From contig NZ_CP064295.1 in NCBI RefSeq assembly GCF_015476115.1, positions 2,846,001 through 2,910,000 of the forward strand: a stretch of 64,000 nucleotides of DNA, written 5' to 3'. How positions within the stretch are numbered: the stretch's first letter is position 1; the number at the start of each line of letters is the position of its first letter. Shown one piece after another: positions 24,865-34,484 of the stretch. Source of the DNA: Aegicerativicinus sediminis. GTDB taxonomy: Bacteria > Bacteroidota > Bacteroidia > Flavobacteriales > Flavobacteriaceae. The position numbers and the translations under genes are program-made. Under the pieces are notes generated by a model, which saw only the letters and a program-made list of their open reading frames with translations, did not search any database and was not told the DNA's origin.

Positions 24865-27800
24865 TTAATTTTTTAATATAAGTGCAGGCAATTCTAACTG
24901 TTTATATAGTTTATTGTAATCAGACATTTCATGAAGCAGGACATTATCATGTTCCTTTTTAACTTCCAGCCACTCTTTTTTTAAATCTTCAAACCGGTCT
25001 TTTGAGCCTTTAGTTACCCTCGGATCTTCTTCATCAAGAGATCCTTTAAGATACATCAATTCGGCATTTAGTTTGTTATTGAAATTAATAACATCTTGAA
25101 AGGTTTTTTGATCTGGTTGGATTAGGTTTTTTTCCCATTCATCAATTCGCTTTACCAGTGATTGACCTAATCTAACCAATGAATCTGCACTTTTTTCGGT
25201 CTCTAATAAATTAATATCATCCTTTAATTGAGAACGAACGGAGCGCATTGCATTTACAGCATCGTGTACTTTTCGGATTAAATCGTCAATTTGAGAAAGA
25301 TAAGATTGTTGTTCTTCAAAGTCTTTCGCTGTGGTATCGATTTTTGGATTTGGTAATAATGTAAACGACTTTTCTTGCCTCTCCTCATTCAAACTTATTC
25401 TTACACTATAATTTCCGGGAGGGTAAGAATGGCCTTGATAATCACCATATACAAAAACACCGTTTACCCCAGGTAAATCGTTACCCATAAAATCCCATTG
25501 AATTCTGTTGAAGCCTACTTTGGTTGGAATTGGTTTTGGTTTAGATGGTCCACCAACCCATGTTTTGAACTCTTTATTTTCTTTATTGCTATAACTTCGA
25601 ATTACTTTATTGTCTATCAAGATGTCTATTGTGACTTCCAAGGTGTCTTTGCCTTCAGGGATAAAATAATCGATGGAAACACCTGAATTAGGATTTGATC
25701 CTGCAAAATTTTGTGGTTCAGAGTTCCCTCTATATCTTATTCTGTAAGTATTTTTTGGTTGGAATAAGGTAACCTCTTCATACCCATTCCCATTTCGTAA
25801 TTGAGTTCCACTGACATTATCCAAAATCCAAAAGGACCTACCGGCCGTTGCGGCAACTAAATCGGAATCTTTGAAAATTAAATCATTAATTGGAACAATT
25901 GGAAGATTCAATTGAAATTTACTCCAGTTATTACCATCATCAGTTGAAACAAATAAGCCGGTTTCGGTACCAGCATATAATACTCCTTTAACATTTGGAT
26001 CCTCCCTTACTACTCTAGGAAAAGAATGAGGTTCATTTAGGCCATTGACAATTTTTTTCCAGCTTTTTCCATAATCCGTGGTTTTGTAGACATAGGGAGC
26101 TAGGTCCATAAATTTATATCTCATTAAAACAATATAAGCTGTAGCCTTATCATGAGGTGAAATTTCAATACTGTTTATAATTCCCTCTGGTAAATTTTTT
26201 GGTGTAATGTTTTCCCAATTAGCTCCTCCATCTTTTGTAAGATGTACTAAACCATCATCAGAGCCTGTATATAAAACACCTTTCTCGTGTGTTGACTCTA
26301 CTAGATACATAATGGTATTATAATTTTCTCCACCTGCTGCTTCATTAGTATATGGTCCACCTCCCGGGCCTTGCTTATCTTTTTCATTACGTGTTAAATC
26401 AGGGCTTATAATACTCCAGCTTAAACCCGTATCGGTAGTTTTAAATACACGATTACCTGCATGGTAAATGGTATTCCTATCATGTGGTGAACTAATGATT
26501 GGGGCATTCCAGTTGAATCTGAATTTAAAATCAACGGGGGCCTTACTTAGGGCCAATTCAGGATATTCCTTAATTGATTTTGAAACTTTTGTACGAACAT
26601 TTATACGTTCAATAATACCTTGATAACAACCGCCATAGACTATTTCTGGATTGTCAGGATCAAAAGCCAAAAATGCACTTTCACAACCAGGTCCTTCAAT
26701 CCAATCTTTCCAACCAATTTCCCCATCTTTTGAGGCACTACTGATGATAACGGAAGAATTGTCTTGTTGTCCTCCATAAATTCTATAAGGTATTTGATTA
26801 TCGGTAATAACCCTATAAAATTGTGAAGTAGGTTGATTGGTTTGGGTACTCCAGCTTTTACCATCATTAAAGGTTATGTTTGCGCCACCATCATTAGAAT
26901 TAATGTAATTGGTATTATCGTAAGGGTTTATCCATAAATCATGTGTATCACCGTGTGGCACTGGAACATTTTGAAATGACCTTCCGCCGTCAATGGATTT
27001 CATAACTGGGGCGTTTAGTACATAGACTGTATTCTCATTAATTGGATCTGCGAAAATCTCCATATAATACCAAGAACGGGTAATATTAATACGGTCTTTA
27101 TTAATCTGTTTCCAAGTTTTTCCTGCATCGTCTGATCTATAAACTCCAGCTTTTTCTCCTTCGGCTTCTAGAACTGCAAATATGCGTTCAGGATTGGCCC
27201 TTGAAACTGATATGCCAGATTTTCCAAATTCCTCCGGTAATCCCTTCGAGAGTTTTTCCCAGGTATCACCTCCATCAGTCGATTTGTATAATCCAGAGTT
27301 TTTTCCACCTGAAGTTATGGTCCAAGGTTTTCTTTCGTGTTGCCACATTGAAGCGTATAAAATAGTGGGGTTTGTCATGTCCATGCTAAGCGCACTAGCA
27401 CCGGTTATATCGTCTATATATAATGTTTTAGACCAAGATTTACCACCATCAATTGTTTTATAAACACCTCTATCAGATGATGGTCCAAATTGCGCACCTT
27501 GAACGGATACTAAAATAATGTCGGGATTTTTTGGATGAATAATAATATCTGAAATATGTCGAGAATTATCTAAACCGATATGTTTCCAGGTTTTGCCGGC
27601 ATCCATCGATTTGTACACTCCATCTCCCATAGACGTCATTACCCCTCTCGCTGCATGTTCACCCATACCGACAATTACAACGTTAGGATTGCTTTCTGAA
27701 ACGGAAACGGCGCCTACGGAACCAGTTTTAAAATACCCATCTGAAATATTTTTCCAAGTGGTACCTGCATCTGTAGTTTTCCAAAGTCCTCCACCAGTAC

Positions 27801-28023
27801 TTCCAAAATAATATGTCTGTGGATTTCCTATTACACCTGTACAAGCAACGCTTCTGCCTCCCCTAAAGGGACCAATGTTGCGCCACTTTAAATTATGGTA
27901 AATGGAATCTGTTAAAATTGATTTTGATTGGTTTGCTTGTTTTGCTTGTTTTCTCTTGCTTTGACCAGATAAGGGTAAACTAAGTGTGGAACAAATAAGA
28001 ATTAATAAGGTAATTTGTTTCAT
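24865..28023 (-). CDS. secreted BNR/Asp-box propeller protein (VPS10/sortilin-like)
   Basis: 1052 residues with a signal peptide. Many Asp-box repeats can be read: [66 protein letters not shown]. Together they form one or two beta-propellers over residues about 45-730. A beta-rich segment and a helical C-terminal part (about 895-1050, LDRIxxx-type charged helices) follow. Proteins of this build are labelled glycosyl hydrolase or VPS10-domain protein in Bacteroidota, but no glycosidase active site is evident. Its ATG overlaps the upstream hydrolase stop by 4 bp. Confidence 0.85.
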   Translation of the reverse strand: MKQITLLILICSTLSLPLSGQSKRKQAKQANQSKSILTDSIYHNLKWRNIGPFRGGRSVACTGVIGNPQTYYFGSTGGGLWKTTDAGTTWKNISDGYFKTGSVGAVSVSESNPNVVIVGMGEHAARGVMTSMGDGVYKSMDAGKTWKHIGLDNSRHISDIIIHPKNPDIILVSVQGAQFGPSSDRGVYKTIDGGKSWSKTLYIDDITGASALSMDMTNPTILYASMWQHERKPWTITSGGKNSGLYKSTDGGDTWEKLSKGLPEEFGKSGISVSRANPERIFAVLEAEGEKAGVYRSDDAGKTWKQINKDRINITRSWYYMEIFADPINENTVYVLNAPVMKSIDGGRSFQNVPVPHGDTHDLWINPYDNTNYINSNDGGANITFNDGKSWSTQTNQPTSQFYRVITDNQIPYRIYGGQQDNSSVIISSASKDGEIGWKDWIEGPGCESAFLAFDPDNPEIVYGGCYQGIIERINVRTKVSKSIKEYPELALSKAPVDFKFRFNWNAPIISSPHDRNTIYHAGNRVFKTTDTGLSWSIISPDLTRNEKDKQGPGGGPYTNEAAGGENYNTIMYLVESTHEKGVLYTGSDDGLVHLTKDGGANWENITPKNLPEGIINSIEISPHDKATAYIVLMRYKFMDLAPYVYKTTDYGKSWKKIVNGLNEPHSFPRVVREDPNVKGVLYAGTETGLFVSTDDGNNWSKFQLNLPIVPINDLIFKDSDLVAATAGRSFWILDNVSGTQLRNGNGYEEVTLFQPKNTYRIRYRGNSEPQNFAGSNPNSGVSIDYFIPEGKDTLEVTIDILIDNKVIRSYSNKENKEFKTWVGGPSKPKPIPTKVGFNRIQWDFMGNDLPGVNGVFVYGDYQGHSYPPGNYSVRISLNEERQEKSFTLLPNPKIDTTAKDFEEQQSYLSQIDDLIRKVHDAVNAMRSVRSQLKDDINLLETEKSADSLVRLGQSLVKRIDEWEKNLIQPDQKTFQDVINFNNKLNAELMYLKGSLDEEDPRVTKGSKDRFEDLKKEWLEVKKEHDNVLLHEMSDYNKLYKQLELPALILKN

Positions 28024-29141
28024 TTATGAGTAGTTAAATATTCATGTATTTCCCGTCCTAACTGAGCCAAAAAAGGAATCCCAATTTCATCATAATCATA
28101 CTGATTGTCATTGAGTATACCGTTTTGGTTTACATACAATGTGGCTGATAAAATATATTCAATATCCTGACCGAAATCTTTAATAAAAGAGCAATCGGTC
28201 AATGTGCCATAAGCATAGCCAACTTTGTTATAAATTTTTATGGACCTAGGCATTGTTTCTTTTGAATCACCGAACAAGAAAAATTTACCAAAACTATCAT
28301 GAAATTTTCGTTGGTCGAAACCGGCATCTCTAGGTAAATTTTGCATTAATTTAAGAAGTGTTTTATGTTGATTATCAGTTATTTTAAATTGTTTATCTGT
28401 TTTAAAAGTTGAAGGGTAAATTACTCGTTTCATTATATTATGTAGCGTTTGAAGAGGGAGATAGTTCTTTTTTGAAAAATCCATTGGTTCTTCCACGAGT
28501 AACGTATCAGAATAGTATGCTTTGCCATTAAATATACCATCCATTTGAAGAGGTTTCACTGGTCTTGAATTTTCGTTCTTTACTACATATTCATTGCCTT
28601 TTTTAGGTTTGAAATGGAGACTTTTATTAATGGTGTCTGTAGAATTGGGAGTAGACAATCGATGTTCTATTTTCACGGGGCCTACTTCAAGTTCCCTTAG
28701 GCGTTGGTTTATGTTTTCTTTTCCTAAAAATTCAAATAAGCGATTAAAGGCTTCATTGCTACTAATGGCAAAAATGTTTTTAATGTCATTGAAAATTGAA
28801 TGTTCAATACTGTCACCATCAATTACATAAGGTGTTTCTAAATCAATACTTTCAATAGAATTTATTTTTTCAATTGCCAATACGGCAATTGGAAATTTCA
28901 CAGTACTTGCAGGATAGTAGTATGAACTGTCATTAACTTGAAATGAATAATCAGTAAATGAAACGGAATCACCATTTTTAGTTATTGTGGTCAACAAAAT
29001 TTGCAAATTGTATTGCTGTAAATTGTTTGTTACTTTTTCAATTTTAGGAGAGTTAGAGGCTAGGGCAATTTGTAAAATATCCTGCCCAAAACCAAGATTA
29101 CATATTAAGACAAAAGGAATTGATAAAATAAGGGACCTCAT
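28020..29141 (-). CDS. secreted serine hydrolase, class A beta-lactamase-like
   Basis: 373 residues from the ATG at 29141, which gives a clean signal peptide ([20 protein letters not shown]); an ATG 21 bp upstream would add seven residues and spoil it. The serine-lactamase motif is S79-T-V-K82 (YPASTVKFP), the second motif is SSNEAFNRL at about 127-135, and the third is KVG (YNKVGYAYG), a variant of KTG. A beta-lactamase2 (class A-like) fold is likely. The role may be a peptidase or esterase and not antibiotic resistance. It is translationally coupled to the BNR protein. Confidence 0.83.
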   Translation of the reverse strand: MRSLILSIPFVLICNLGFGQDILQIALASNSPKIEKVTNNLQQYNLQILLTTITKNGDSVSFTDYSFQVNDSSYYYPASTVKFPIAVLAIEKINSIESIDLETPYVIDGDSIEHSIFNDIKNIFAISSNEAFNRLFEFLGKENINQRLRELEVGPVKIEHRLSTPNSTDTINKSLHFKPKKGNEYVVKNENSRPVKPLQMDGIFNGKAYYSDTLLVEEPMDFSKKNYLPLQTLHNIMKRVIYPSTFKTDKQFKITDNQHKTLLKLMQNLPRDAGFDQRKFHDSFGKFFLFGDSKETMPRSIKIYNKVGYAYGTLTDCSFIKDFGQDIEYILSATLYVNQNGILNDNQYDYDEIGIPFLAQLGREIHEYLTTHK

Positions 29142-29217
29142 AAAAAAGAAGATGGTTTCCATAAATATATGAAAACCATCTAGAATTATTGATACCCGGA
29201 AACAGGGGTTATAGGCT

Positions 29218-30426
29218 CTAGAATGCTTCTAGTTCTATTTGATTTCGAAGAATATCCTCAAAAGATTCTTGTTTTCTAATTAAATGGGCTTTGCCTTTAT
29301 ACCAAAGCACCTCAGCAGGTCTATAGCGACTGTTATAATTACTGGCCATTGTAAAACAATATGCCCCAGCATTTTTAAAACATAAAATATCTCCCTCACT
29401 AATTTCAGTAATTCTTCGGTTATTGGCAAACGTATCTGTTTCACAGATGTAACCAACGACTGAATAAAAACGTTCTCTTCCGGCAGGGTTAGAAATGTTC
29501 TCAATCTCATGTTTTGAGCCATATAACATTGGTCTTATCAAATGATTAAAACCTGAATCGACTTGCGCAAATACAGTCGAGGTTGTTTGCTTAACGACAT
29601 TCACTTTGGTAAGAAAGAAACCACTCTCACTCACTAAAAATTTACCCGGTTCAAAAGCAAGGGTTAAGGTTTTACCATATTCTTTACAGAACTGATTAAA
29701 ACGTTTTGTCAATTTTTCTCCTAGCTCCTCTATGTTTGTTTCAATATCTCCTTTACTATAAGGAACTTTAAAACCTGACCCGAAATCCATGAATTCCAAA
29801 TCCGGAAAGTGTTTTGCAGTATCAAACAAAATTTCGGAAGCATAAAGGAACACGTCTATATCTAAAATGTCACTTCCGGTATGCATGTGAATACCATTAA
29901 TGGTCATTTTAGTATTTTCTACTATTCTTAGTAATAATGGAATTTGGTGAATAGAAATTCCAAATTTACTATCAATATGTCCCACTGAAATATTGGTGTT
30001 ACCACCGGCCATTACATGTGGATTAATACGTATGCAAACAGGAACTTTTGGGTGCTTAGCACCAAACTGTTCAAGTATTGATAAATTATCAATATTAATT
30101 TGTACACCCATAGCAGAAACTTCTTCAATTTCTTTTAAAGAAACCCCATTGGGTGTAAAAATGATGTCCTTTGGATTAAATCCAGCTTTCAGACCTAATT
30201 GAACCTCTTGTATAGATACGGTGTCGAGACCTGAACCTAATGAATTAAAGAGCTTTAGGACAGAAATATTTGAAAGCGCCTTCGTAGCATAATTAATTTT
30301 CAACTTCTTCACCTTACTGAAAGCTGAGCTAAGACGTTTGTATTGAGAAACTATTTTCTCAGCGTCATAAACATAAACCGGACTTCCGAATTCCTCTGCA
30401 ATTTTCAGTAAAGTGTTATTTTCCAT
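29218..30426 (-). CDS. lysA: diaminopimelate decarboxylase
   Basis: 402 residues, fold-type III PLP enzyme that decarboxylates meso-diaminopimelate to lysine. The PLP lysine is K49 (NYATKALSN). Other marks are HTGSDI, the glycine-rich GSGFKVPYSKGD, EPGKFLV and the catalytic CETDTF motif. Length is normal. A minus-strand TAATTTTG element lies at 30458-30451. The lysine-pathway gene dapD is 20 kb away in the same window, so the pathway is not clustered. Confidence 0.93.
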   Translation of the reverse strand: MENNTLLKIAEEFGSPVYVYDAEKIVSQYKRLSSAFSKVKKLKINYATKALSNISVLKLFNSLGSGLDTVSIQEVQLGLKAGFNPKDIIFTPNGVSLKEIEEVSAMGVQINIDNLSILEQFGAKHPKVPVCIRINPHVMAGGNTNISVGHIDSKFGISIHQIPLLLRIVENTKMTINGIHMHTGSDILDIDVFLYASEILFDTAKHFPDLEFMDFGSGFKVPYSKGDIETNIEELGEKLTKRFNQFCKEYGKTLTLAFEPGKFLVSESGFFLTKVNVVKQTTSTVFAQVDSGFNHLIRPMLYGSKHEIENISNPAGRERFYSVVGYICETDTFANNRRITEISEGDILCFKNAGAYCFTMASNYNSRYRPAEVLWYKGKAHLIRKQESFEDILRNQIELEAF

Positions 30427-30450
30427 AGTGTTAAAAATTTAATTAAGGCG

Positions 30451-30458
30451 CAAAATTA
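30451..30458 (-). promoter_or_regulatory. promoter -7 element of lysA
   Basis: On the minus strand the bases read TAATTTTG, an exact match to the Bacteroidota TAnnTTTG -7 element, 24 bases before the lysA ATG. A good TTTG -33 element is not seen at the expected spacing. Confidence 0.55.
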
Positions 30459-30540
30459 GAGCTTTTTTCTAATTGGTTTTCTAAAAAATCAATAGTTTTC
30501 TTTAAAATGAATTTTACATGGGTATTAATTAGGTTAGAAA

Positions 30541-30571
30541 TTGGTAAAAAGCCGTTGTATCCTTAATTTTG
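30541..30571 (+). promoter_or_regulatory. promoter of sucC
   Basis: The -7 element TAATTTTG lies at 30564-30571, and a TTGG at 30541-30544 stands 19 bp upstream as a -33-like element. The sucC ATG follows 21 bp after the -7 element. The pattern fits the Bacteroidota primary sigma factor consensus. Confidence 0.6.
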
Positions 30572-30592
30572 TGACTTCAAATTTTAATCAGA

Positions 30593-31786
30593 ATGAATTT
30601 ACACGAATACCAAGGAAAAGAGATTCTAAGCTCCTACGGAGTGCGCATTCAGCGCGGCATCGTTGCACAAAACAAACATGAGGCTGTAGCTGCAGCTAAA
30701 CAGTTAACTGCAGAAACAGGAACAGGTTGGCATGTTGTTAAGGCACAGATACATGCGGGTGGCCGCGGTAAAGGTGGTGGTGTAAAATTGGCCAAAAATA
30801 TTAAGGAGGTTGAAGAGATTGCAGGAGAAATCATTGGAATGAACTTGATAACTCCCCAAACCTCAAAAGAAGGTAAAAAAGTTCACCAGGTTCTAATTGC
30901 GGAAGACGTATATTATCCAGGGGATAGCGAACCAGAAGAATTTTATATGTCGGTTCTTTTAAATAGGGCTAAGGGACGTAACATGATTATGTATTCTACT
31001 GAAGGAGGTATGGATATTGAAACAGTTGCCGAGAAAACTCCCCATTTAATCTTTACTGAGGAAGTAGATCCAGCTGTTGGTCTTATGCCATTTCAAGCTA
31101 GAAGAGTTGCCTTTAACTTGGGGCTTTCTGGTACAGCCTTTAAAGAAATGGTGAAATTTGTTACTGCTTTATACACGGCCTATATTAAATCTGACGCCTC
31201 ACTTTTTGAAATCAATCCTGTTTTAAAAACAAGTGATGATAAGATTATGGCCGTTGATGCGAAAGTTACTATAGATGATAATGCACTATATAGACATAAG
31301 GATTATGTAGATCTTCGCGATTTAAGAGAAGAAAATCCAATTGAGGTTGAAGCTAAAGAAGTTGGTCTAAATTATGTGGATTTAGATGGAAACGTTGGAT
31401 GTATGGTGAACGGAGCAGGATTGGCAATGGCAACTATGGACCTAATTAAACAAGCTGGAGGCGAACCTGCAAACTTCCTTGATGTGGGTGGTACAGCAGA
31501 TGCGAAGAGGGTAGAGGCAGCCTTTAGGATCATTTTAAAAGATCCGAATGTAAAAGCAATCCTTATAAATATTTTTGGTGGTATTGTGCGTTGTGATAGA
31601 GTAGCACAAGGTGTGGTAGATGCTTATAAAAATATGGGAGATTCTATAAAAGTTCCGATTATTGTTAGATTACAAGGAACCAATGCAGATTTGGCAAAAG
31701 AACTTATTGATAATTCCGGTTTGGATGTATTAAGTGCTACTGAATTTCAGGAAGCGGCAGATAAAGTTCAAGCTGTTTTAAGCTAA
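30593..31786 (+). CDS. sucC: succinyl-CoA ligase, beta subunit
   Basis: 397 residues of the TCA-cycle enzyme that makes ATP or GTP from succinyl-CoA. The N-terminal ATP-grasp domain starts MNLHEYQGKEILSSYGV and the nucleotide-binding Gly-rich loop reads HAGGRGKGGGV. The C-terminal CoA-ligase part has GGTADAKRVEAAF and NIFGGIVRCD. The alpha-subunit gene sucD is not adjacent; the gene is monocistronic with its own promoter and terminator. Confidence 0.96.
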   Translation: MNLHEYQGKEILSSYGVRIQRGIVAQNKHEAVAAAKQLTAETGTGWHVVKAQIHAGGRGKGGGVKLAKNIKEVEEIAGEIIGMNLITPQTSKEGKKVHQVLIAEDVYYPGDSEPEEFYMSVLLNRAKGRNMIMYSTEGGMDIETVAEKTPHLIFTEEVDPAVGLMPFQARRVAFNLGLSGTAFKEMVKFVTALYTAYIKSDASLFEINPVLKTSDDKIMAVDAKVTIDDNALYRHKDYVDLRDLREENPIEVEAKEVGLNYVDLDGNVGCMVNGAGLAMATMDLIKQAGGEPANFLDVGGTADAKRVEAAFRIILKDPNVKAILINIFGGIVRCDRVAQGVVDAYKNMGDSIKVPIIVRLQGTNADLAKELIDNSGLDVLSATEFQEAADKVQAVLS

Positions 31787-31808
31787 TATCTTTTTATATT
31801 AAATTATA

Positions 31809-31833
31809 AACCAGCCATAGGCTGGTTTTTTTA
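31809..31833 (+). terminator. intrinsic terminator of sucC
   Basis: AACCAGCC and GGCTGGTT form a perfect 8-bp stem with an ATA loop, followed by a T-run, 22 bp after the sucC stop. Confidence 0.9.
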
Positions 31834-31901
31834 TGAACGTATATTGACAAAAATTGAATTAAACAATTTGTATCTTCGATTTAATCTTTAAATAATTTGA
31901 C

Positions 31902-32105
31902 GTGAATAAACTTATTAAAAACATATTGTTCGCCTTGGGCATTGGCCTTTTGATTTATGGCATTTATACACTAATTGCTCCAGAAGCTTCTTTAAAGATT
32001 GGTAATTTTGGTATTGAGGCCCAGGATAATACCAATTCATATATAACTATTGGTCTTGGAATTTTGGCTTTGGGTATTGCAGCTATTGGTGGAAAAGGGA
32101 AATAA
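31902..32105 (+). CDS. small two-helix membrane protein
   Basis: 67 residues with a GTG start at 31902. Two hydrophobic helices (about 7-26 and 47-63) flank a polar loop (APEASLKIGNFGIEAQDN). No family is recognised; the second helix is very Gly/Ile-rich. It lies 8 bp upstream of the next gene, so the two are probably co-transcribed. Confidence 0.75.
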   Translation: MNKLIKNILFALGIGLLIYGIYTLIAPEASLKIGNFGIEAQDNTNSYITIGLGILALGIAAIGGKGK

Positions 32106-32113
32106 TTGTTTAA

Positions 32114-32419
32114 ATGGATTTACCCAAAACCATTGAAGATTTTAAGGATACTTTAGGTAACGGAACCCCACCTGAGTCTTGGAGCCTTCAGTTAAAATGT
32201 TTGTGGTATGATGCAAATAATGAATGGCAAAAAGCACATGACATTGCACAGGATATGGATAATATTATTGGCAGTTGGTTGCATGCCTACTTACATAGGG
32301 GAGAAGGAGACCAATGGAATGCCGATTATTGGTATCGAAAGGCTAATCGAAAATCTCCAAAAAACAGTCTCGATGAAGAATTTGAAAATATTCTAAGCTA
32401 TATTCTTTCCAATAAATAG
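32114..32419 (+). CDS. conserved cytosolic hypothetical protein (SH-like helical)
   Basis: 101 residues with many conserved-looking aromatic and acidic residues (CLWYDANNEWQKAHDIAQD, WLHAYLHRGEGDQWNADYWYRKA). The HDxxQD...HAYLHRxEGDxxNAxYWY pattern is one I know from short unnamed proteins in many bacteria. The TPR-like layout suggests a small helical protein. No signal peptide. Function unknown. Its stop is followed by a 308-bp non-coding stretch. Confidence 0.82.
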   Translation: MDLPKTIEDFKDTLGNGTPPESWSLQLKCLWYDANNEWQKAHDIAQDMDNIIGSWLHAYLHRGEGDQWNADYWYRKANRKSPKNSLDEEFENILSYILSNK

Positions 32420-32727
32420 TCAGGTAATTTTTTCTTAAATCAATACCTTAACAATTACTTCATTTTAAGGTTACTTGTGTTAAAGTAAAGCGGAATACTT
32501 TTGAGTTAAATAAAAACCGATTCCGTGATTCTTTTATTTAAGATTATTTTAACTCAATCACTGTTAAAAGAGGTAACTATCTTGTTAACAGTTATATATA
32601 TTTCACATCAAATATTGAGTTATTCACATCATTGCGATGTTAATTAGTGTTAAATAGAAAAATACTATGTAACAATCGTGATAACTTATCGTCTATAAAG
32701 TACAATCAATTATTAAAACGAACAATT
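32420..32727 (+). other. 308-bp leader region upstream of small secreted protein
   Basis: No gene is seen. It holds a candidate promoter (-7 TACTTTTG at 32496-32503, CTTG at 32474-32477) and an inverted repeat (ACTGTTAA at 32560-32567 and TTAACAGT at 32585-32592, 17 bp apart). If that promoter is real, the gene at 32728 has an unusually long leader of about 215 nt. Confidence 0.45.
32474..32503 (+). promoter_or_regulatory. candidate promoter with distant gene start
   Basis: TACTTTTG at 32496-32503 fits TAnnTTTG, with CTTG 18 bp upstream as a -33-like element. The gene start at 32728 is far away, which makes this uncertain. Confidence 0.35.
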
Positions 32728-33078
32728 ATGAAAACAATCAAAAGTTTAGTACTAGTTGCAATTATGGCAGTAAGTACAGTAGTCACAGCAAGCAATCCCA
32801 ACGCAGCAGAAAATTCAAAAATTGAAAACCAAAAAATTGGTAAAGAAATTCAAGCATTATTAGAAAATCCAAGGCTTGAAATTAATGAAGAGATTCAAAC
32901 TCATGCAATGGTTGCCTTAACAGATAATGGCGAGTTGGTAGTTCTTTCAGTTGAGTCTACTAATGAAGCTGTTCAGGCTTACATTAAGAATCGCTTGAAC
33001 TACAAAAAAATTGGATGTAACTATAAAGGTTCTGACGATTTATTTAAAGTTCCCGTAAGAATCAAACCAGGTGTCTAA
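32728..33078 (+). CDS. small secreted protein
   Basis: 116 residues from the ATG at 32728. An in-frame ATG at 32647 would add 27 residues, but the internal start gives a textbook signal peptide (MKTIKSLVLVAIMAVSTVVTA). The mature part is about 90 residues with a helix-strand pattern (IQALLENPRLEI, THAMVALTDNGELVVLSVES). Similar short secreted proteins are frequent in Flavobacteriaceae, but I know of no function. A strong terminator follows. Confidence 0.82.
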   Translation: MKTIKSLVLVAIMAVSTVVTASNPNAAENSKIENQKIGKEIQALLENPRLEINEEIQTHAMVALTDNGELVVLSVESTNEAVQAYIKNRLNYKKIGCNYKGSDDLFKVPVRIKPGV

Positions 33079-33089
33079 CCTATTTTTAT

Positions 33090-33124
33090 AAAAAAAGCCG
33101 GAGAAATTTCTCCGGCTTTTTTTT
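33090..33124. terminator. bidirectional intrinsic terminator
   Basis: AGCCGGAGAAA and TTTCTCCGGCT form a perfect dyad at 33096-33117, flanked by seven A on the left and seven T on the right. It serves both the secreted protein and the convergent esterase. Confidence 0.93.
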
Positions 33125-33128
33125 GAAT

Positions 33129-33941
33129 CTAATTTTTATTTTTCTTGTTCAGCCATTGTATTGCCTGAGGAAAGGCTTCGGACCAAGTCTTTTCATTATG
33201 TTCTGCATTAATTACAATATGTTGGTGAATTTTTAATTTTGGTTGAAGCCTTTTTAATAGGCTTATCATACGCTTCATATCTTCTACCATATTTTCGCCT
33301 TCTTGATCACCAACCATAAAATATACTTTTCCTTTTAATTCAATGTTATAGTCTTTTATATAATTGAAAATTTCCTCTGAAAACCAGAATGATGGTGAGA
33401 ATACCCCTGCATTTCCAAACACTTTAGGGTGTTTGAAAATTGCATAAAATGAAATTAGGCCCCCCAGGGAAGAACCGAATATGGTAGTATGCTTTTTGTT
33501 TTGTTTTGTTTTATAGTTTGAATCTACATATGGTTTCAAAGTATTTACAATAAAATCTAAATATTTATCCCCCATACCTCCGCCATACTTATCATTACCA
33601 AAAGGGGTTAATTCATCAATCCGCTTTTCACCTCCATGTTCAATTCCTATAATAATAGCTTGGCAGGTATTATTTGAATCGAAATATTCATCTATTTTCC
33701 ACTCTCCTGCATATGACGTTTCACGATCAAAAAGGTTTTGACCATCATGCATATAAATTACTGGATAGCGTTTTCTAGAATTTTGATAATCTGCGGGTAA
33801 ATACACCCAAATTTTTTTGTTAATTTTTAGTTGCGGTGCATATAGCTCAAAATTGCTAACATTTTGTGAAACAGTGCTTTGAGGATAAATTGAAGTCGAA
33901 ATAACCGACAAAAGAACGAAGATAATTACCGTTAATCTCAT
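33129..33941 (-). CDS. secreted esterase, alpha/beta hydrolase (Fes/EstD type)
   Basis: 270 residues with a signal peptide. The putative-esterase fold is marked by YMHDGQNLFDRETS near residue 70, the nucleophile Ser in IFGSSLGGLIS, the acid in MVGDQEGEN and the His in NAEHNEKTW. It looks like the enterochelin-esterase or acetylxylan-esterase group (PF00756). Substrate unknown. It is convergent with the small secreted protein and shares its terminator. Confidence 0.86.
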   Translation of the reverse strand: MRLTVIIFVLLSVISTSIYPQSTVSQNVSNFELYAPQLKINKKIWVYLPADYQNSRKRYPVIYMHDGQNLFDRETSYAGEWKIDEYFDSNNTCQAIIIGIEHGGEKRIDELTPFGNDKYGGGMGDKYLDFIVNTLKPYVDSNYKTKQNKKHTTIFGSSLGGLISFYAIFKHPKVFGNAGVFSPSFWFSEEIFNYIKDYNIELKGKVYFMVGDQEGENMVEDMKRMISLLKRLQPKLKIHQHIVINAEHNEKTWSEAFPQAIQWLNKKNKN

Positions 33942-34082
33942 AGGTTTAATATAAGGTGATTGATGAACGTAAAATTTATTCGATTAAGTACGAAAAACTT
34001 TTCGATAAGATACATTATATCAACGACAACAACATTTTCATTCTAATTAACTTTATATCAGTATAACACAGGCTACCTCACT

Positions 34083-34484
34083 ATGATAAATCGAGAAGAA
34101 AAATTGAGTTTGCTGTCAGAAATGATTGCTTTTGCCCAAACCGATGCGAATATTAAATCAATAGAATACAGATTTCTTTTGGGAGTGGCTAAGCAATTGG
34201 AAATTTCCAGAGAAGATTTCGATTATCTATTTGAGCATCCTGTAACCTACGTTCACCTTAAATCGCATAGCGAAAGAATTGTTCAGTTTCACCGCCTTGT
34301 TTTATTAATGAACCTAGATTGTAATAGTACCGATAAAGAATTGGTTAAACTTCACAATTTTGGTTTAAGGATGGGGCTGGGTCATGAAGCAATAAATAAG
34401 GTATTGGATTTAATGGAAAGTTTTCCGGATAAAATTGTACCACCAGATTTCTTAATCGATATTTTTAAGATTCAATACAACTAA
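34083..34484 (+). CDS. TerB-like helical protein
   Basis: 133 residues, helical and soluble. MINREEKLSLLSEMIAFAQTDANIK followed by EYRFLLGVAKQLEISREDF resembles the TerB fold, with a first helix ending in an AxxDxxI loop. Genes of this kind are sometimes mislabelled as excinuclease subunit B because of their neighbour. It converges on uvrB and shares bases with it: its TAA is at 34482-34484 and the uvrB TAG occupies 34481-34483. Confidence 0.75.
   Translation: MINREEKLSLLSEMIAFAQTDANIKSIEYRFLLGVAKQLEISREDFDYLFEHPVTYVHLKSHSERIVQFHRLVLLMNLDCNSTDKELVKLHNFGLRMGLGHEAINKVLDLMESFPDKIVPPDFLIDIFKIQYN

Noticed and set aside
32208-32396. 62-residue frame within the 101-residue gene at 32114
   Set aside because: It is an alternate frame of the gene at 32114-32419, whose aromatic and acidic pattern is that of a real protein.
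34083-34484. Reading the TerB-like gene as part of uvrB
   Set aside because: It is on the other strand, has a different fold and only shares the 3' bases with uvrB.
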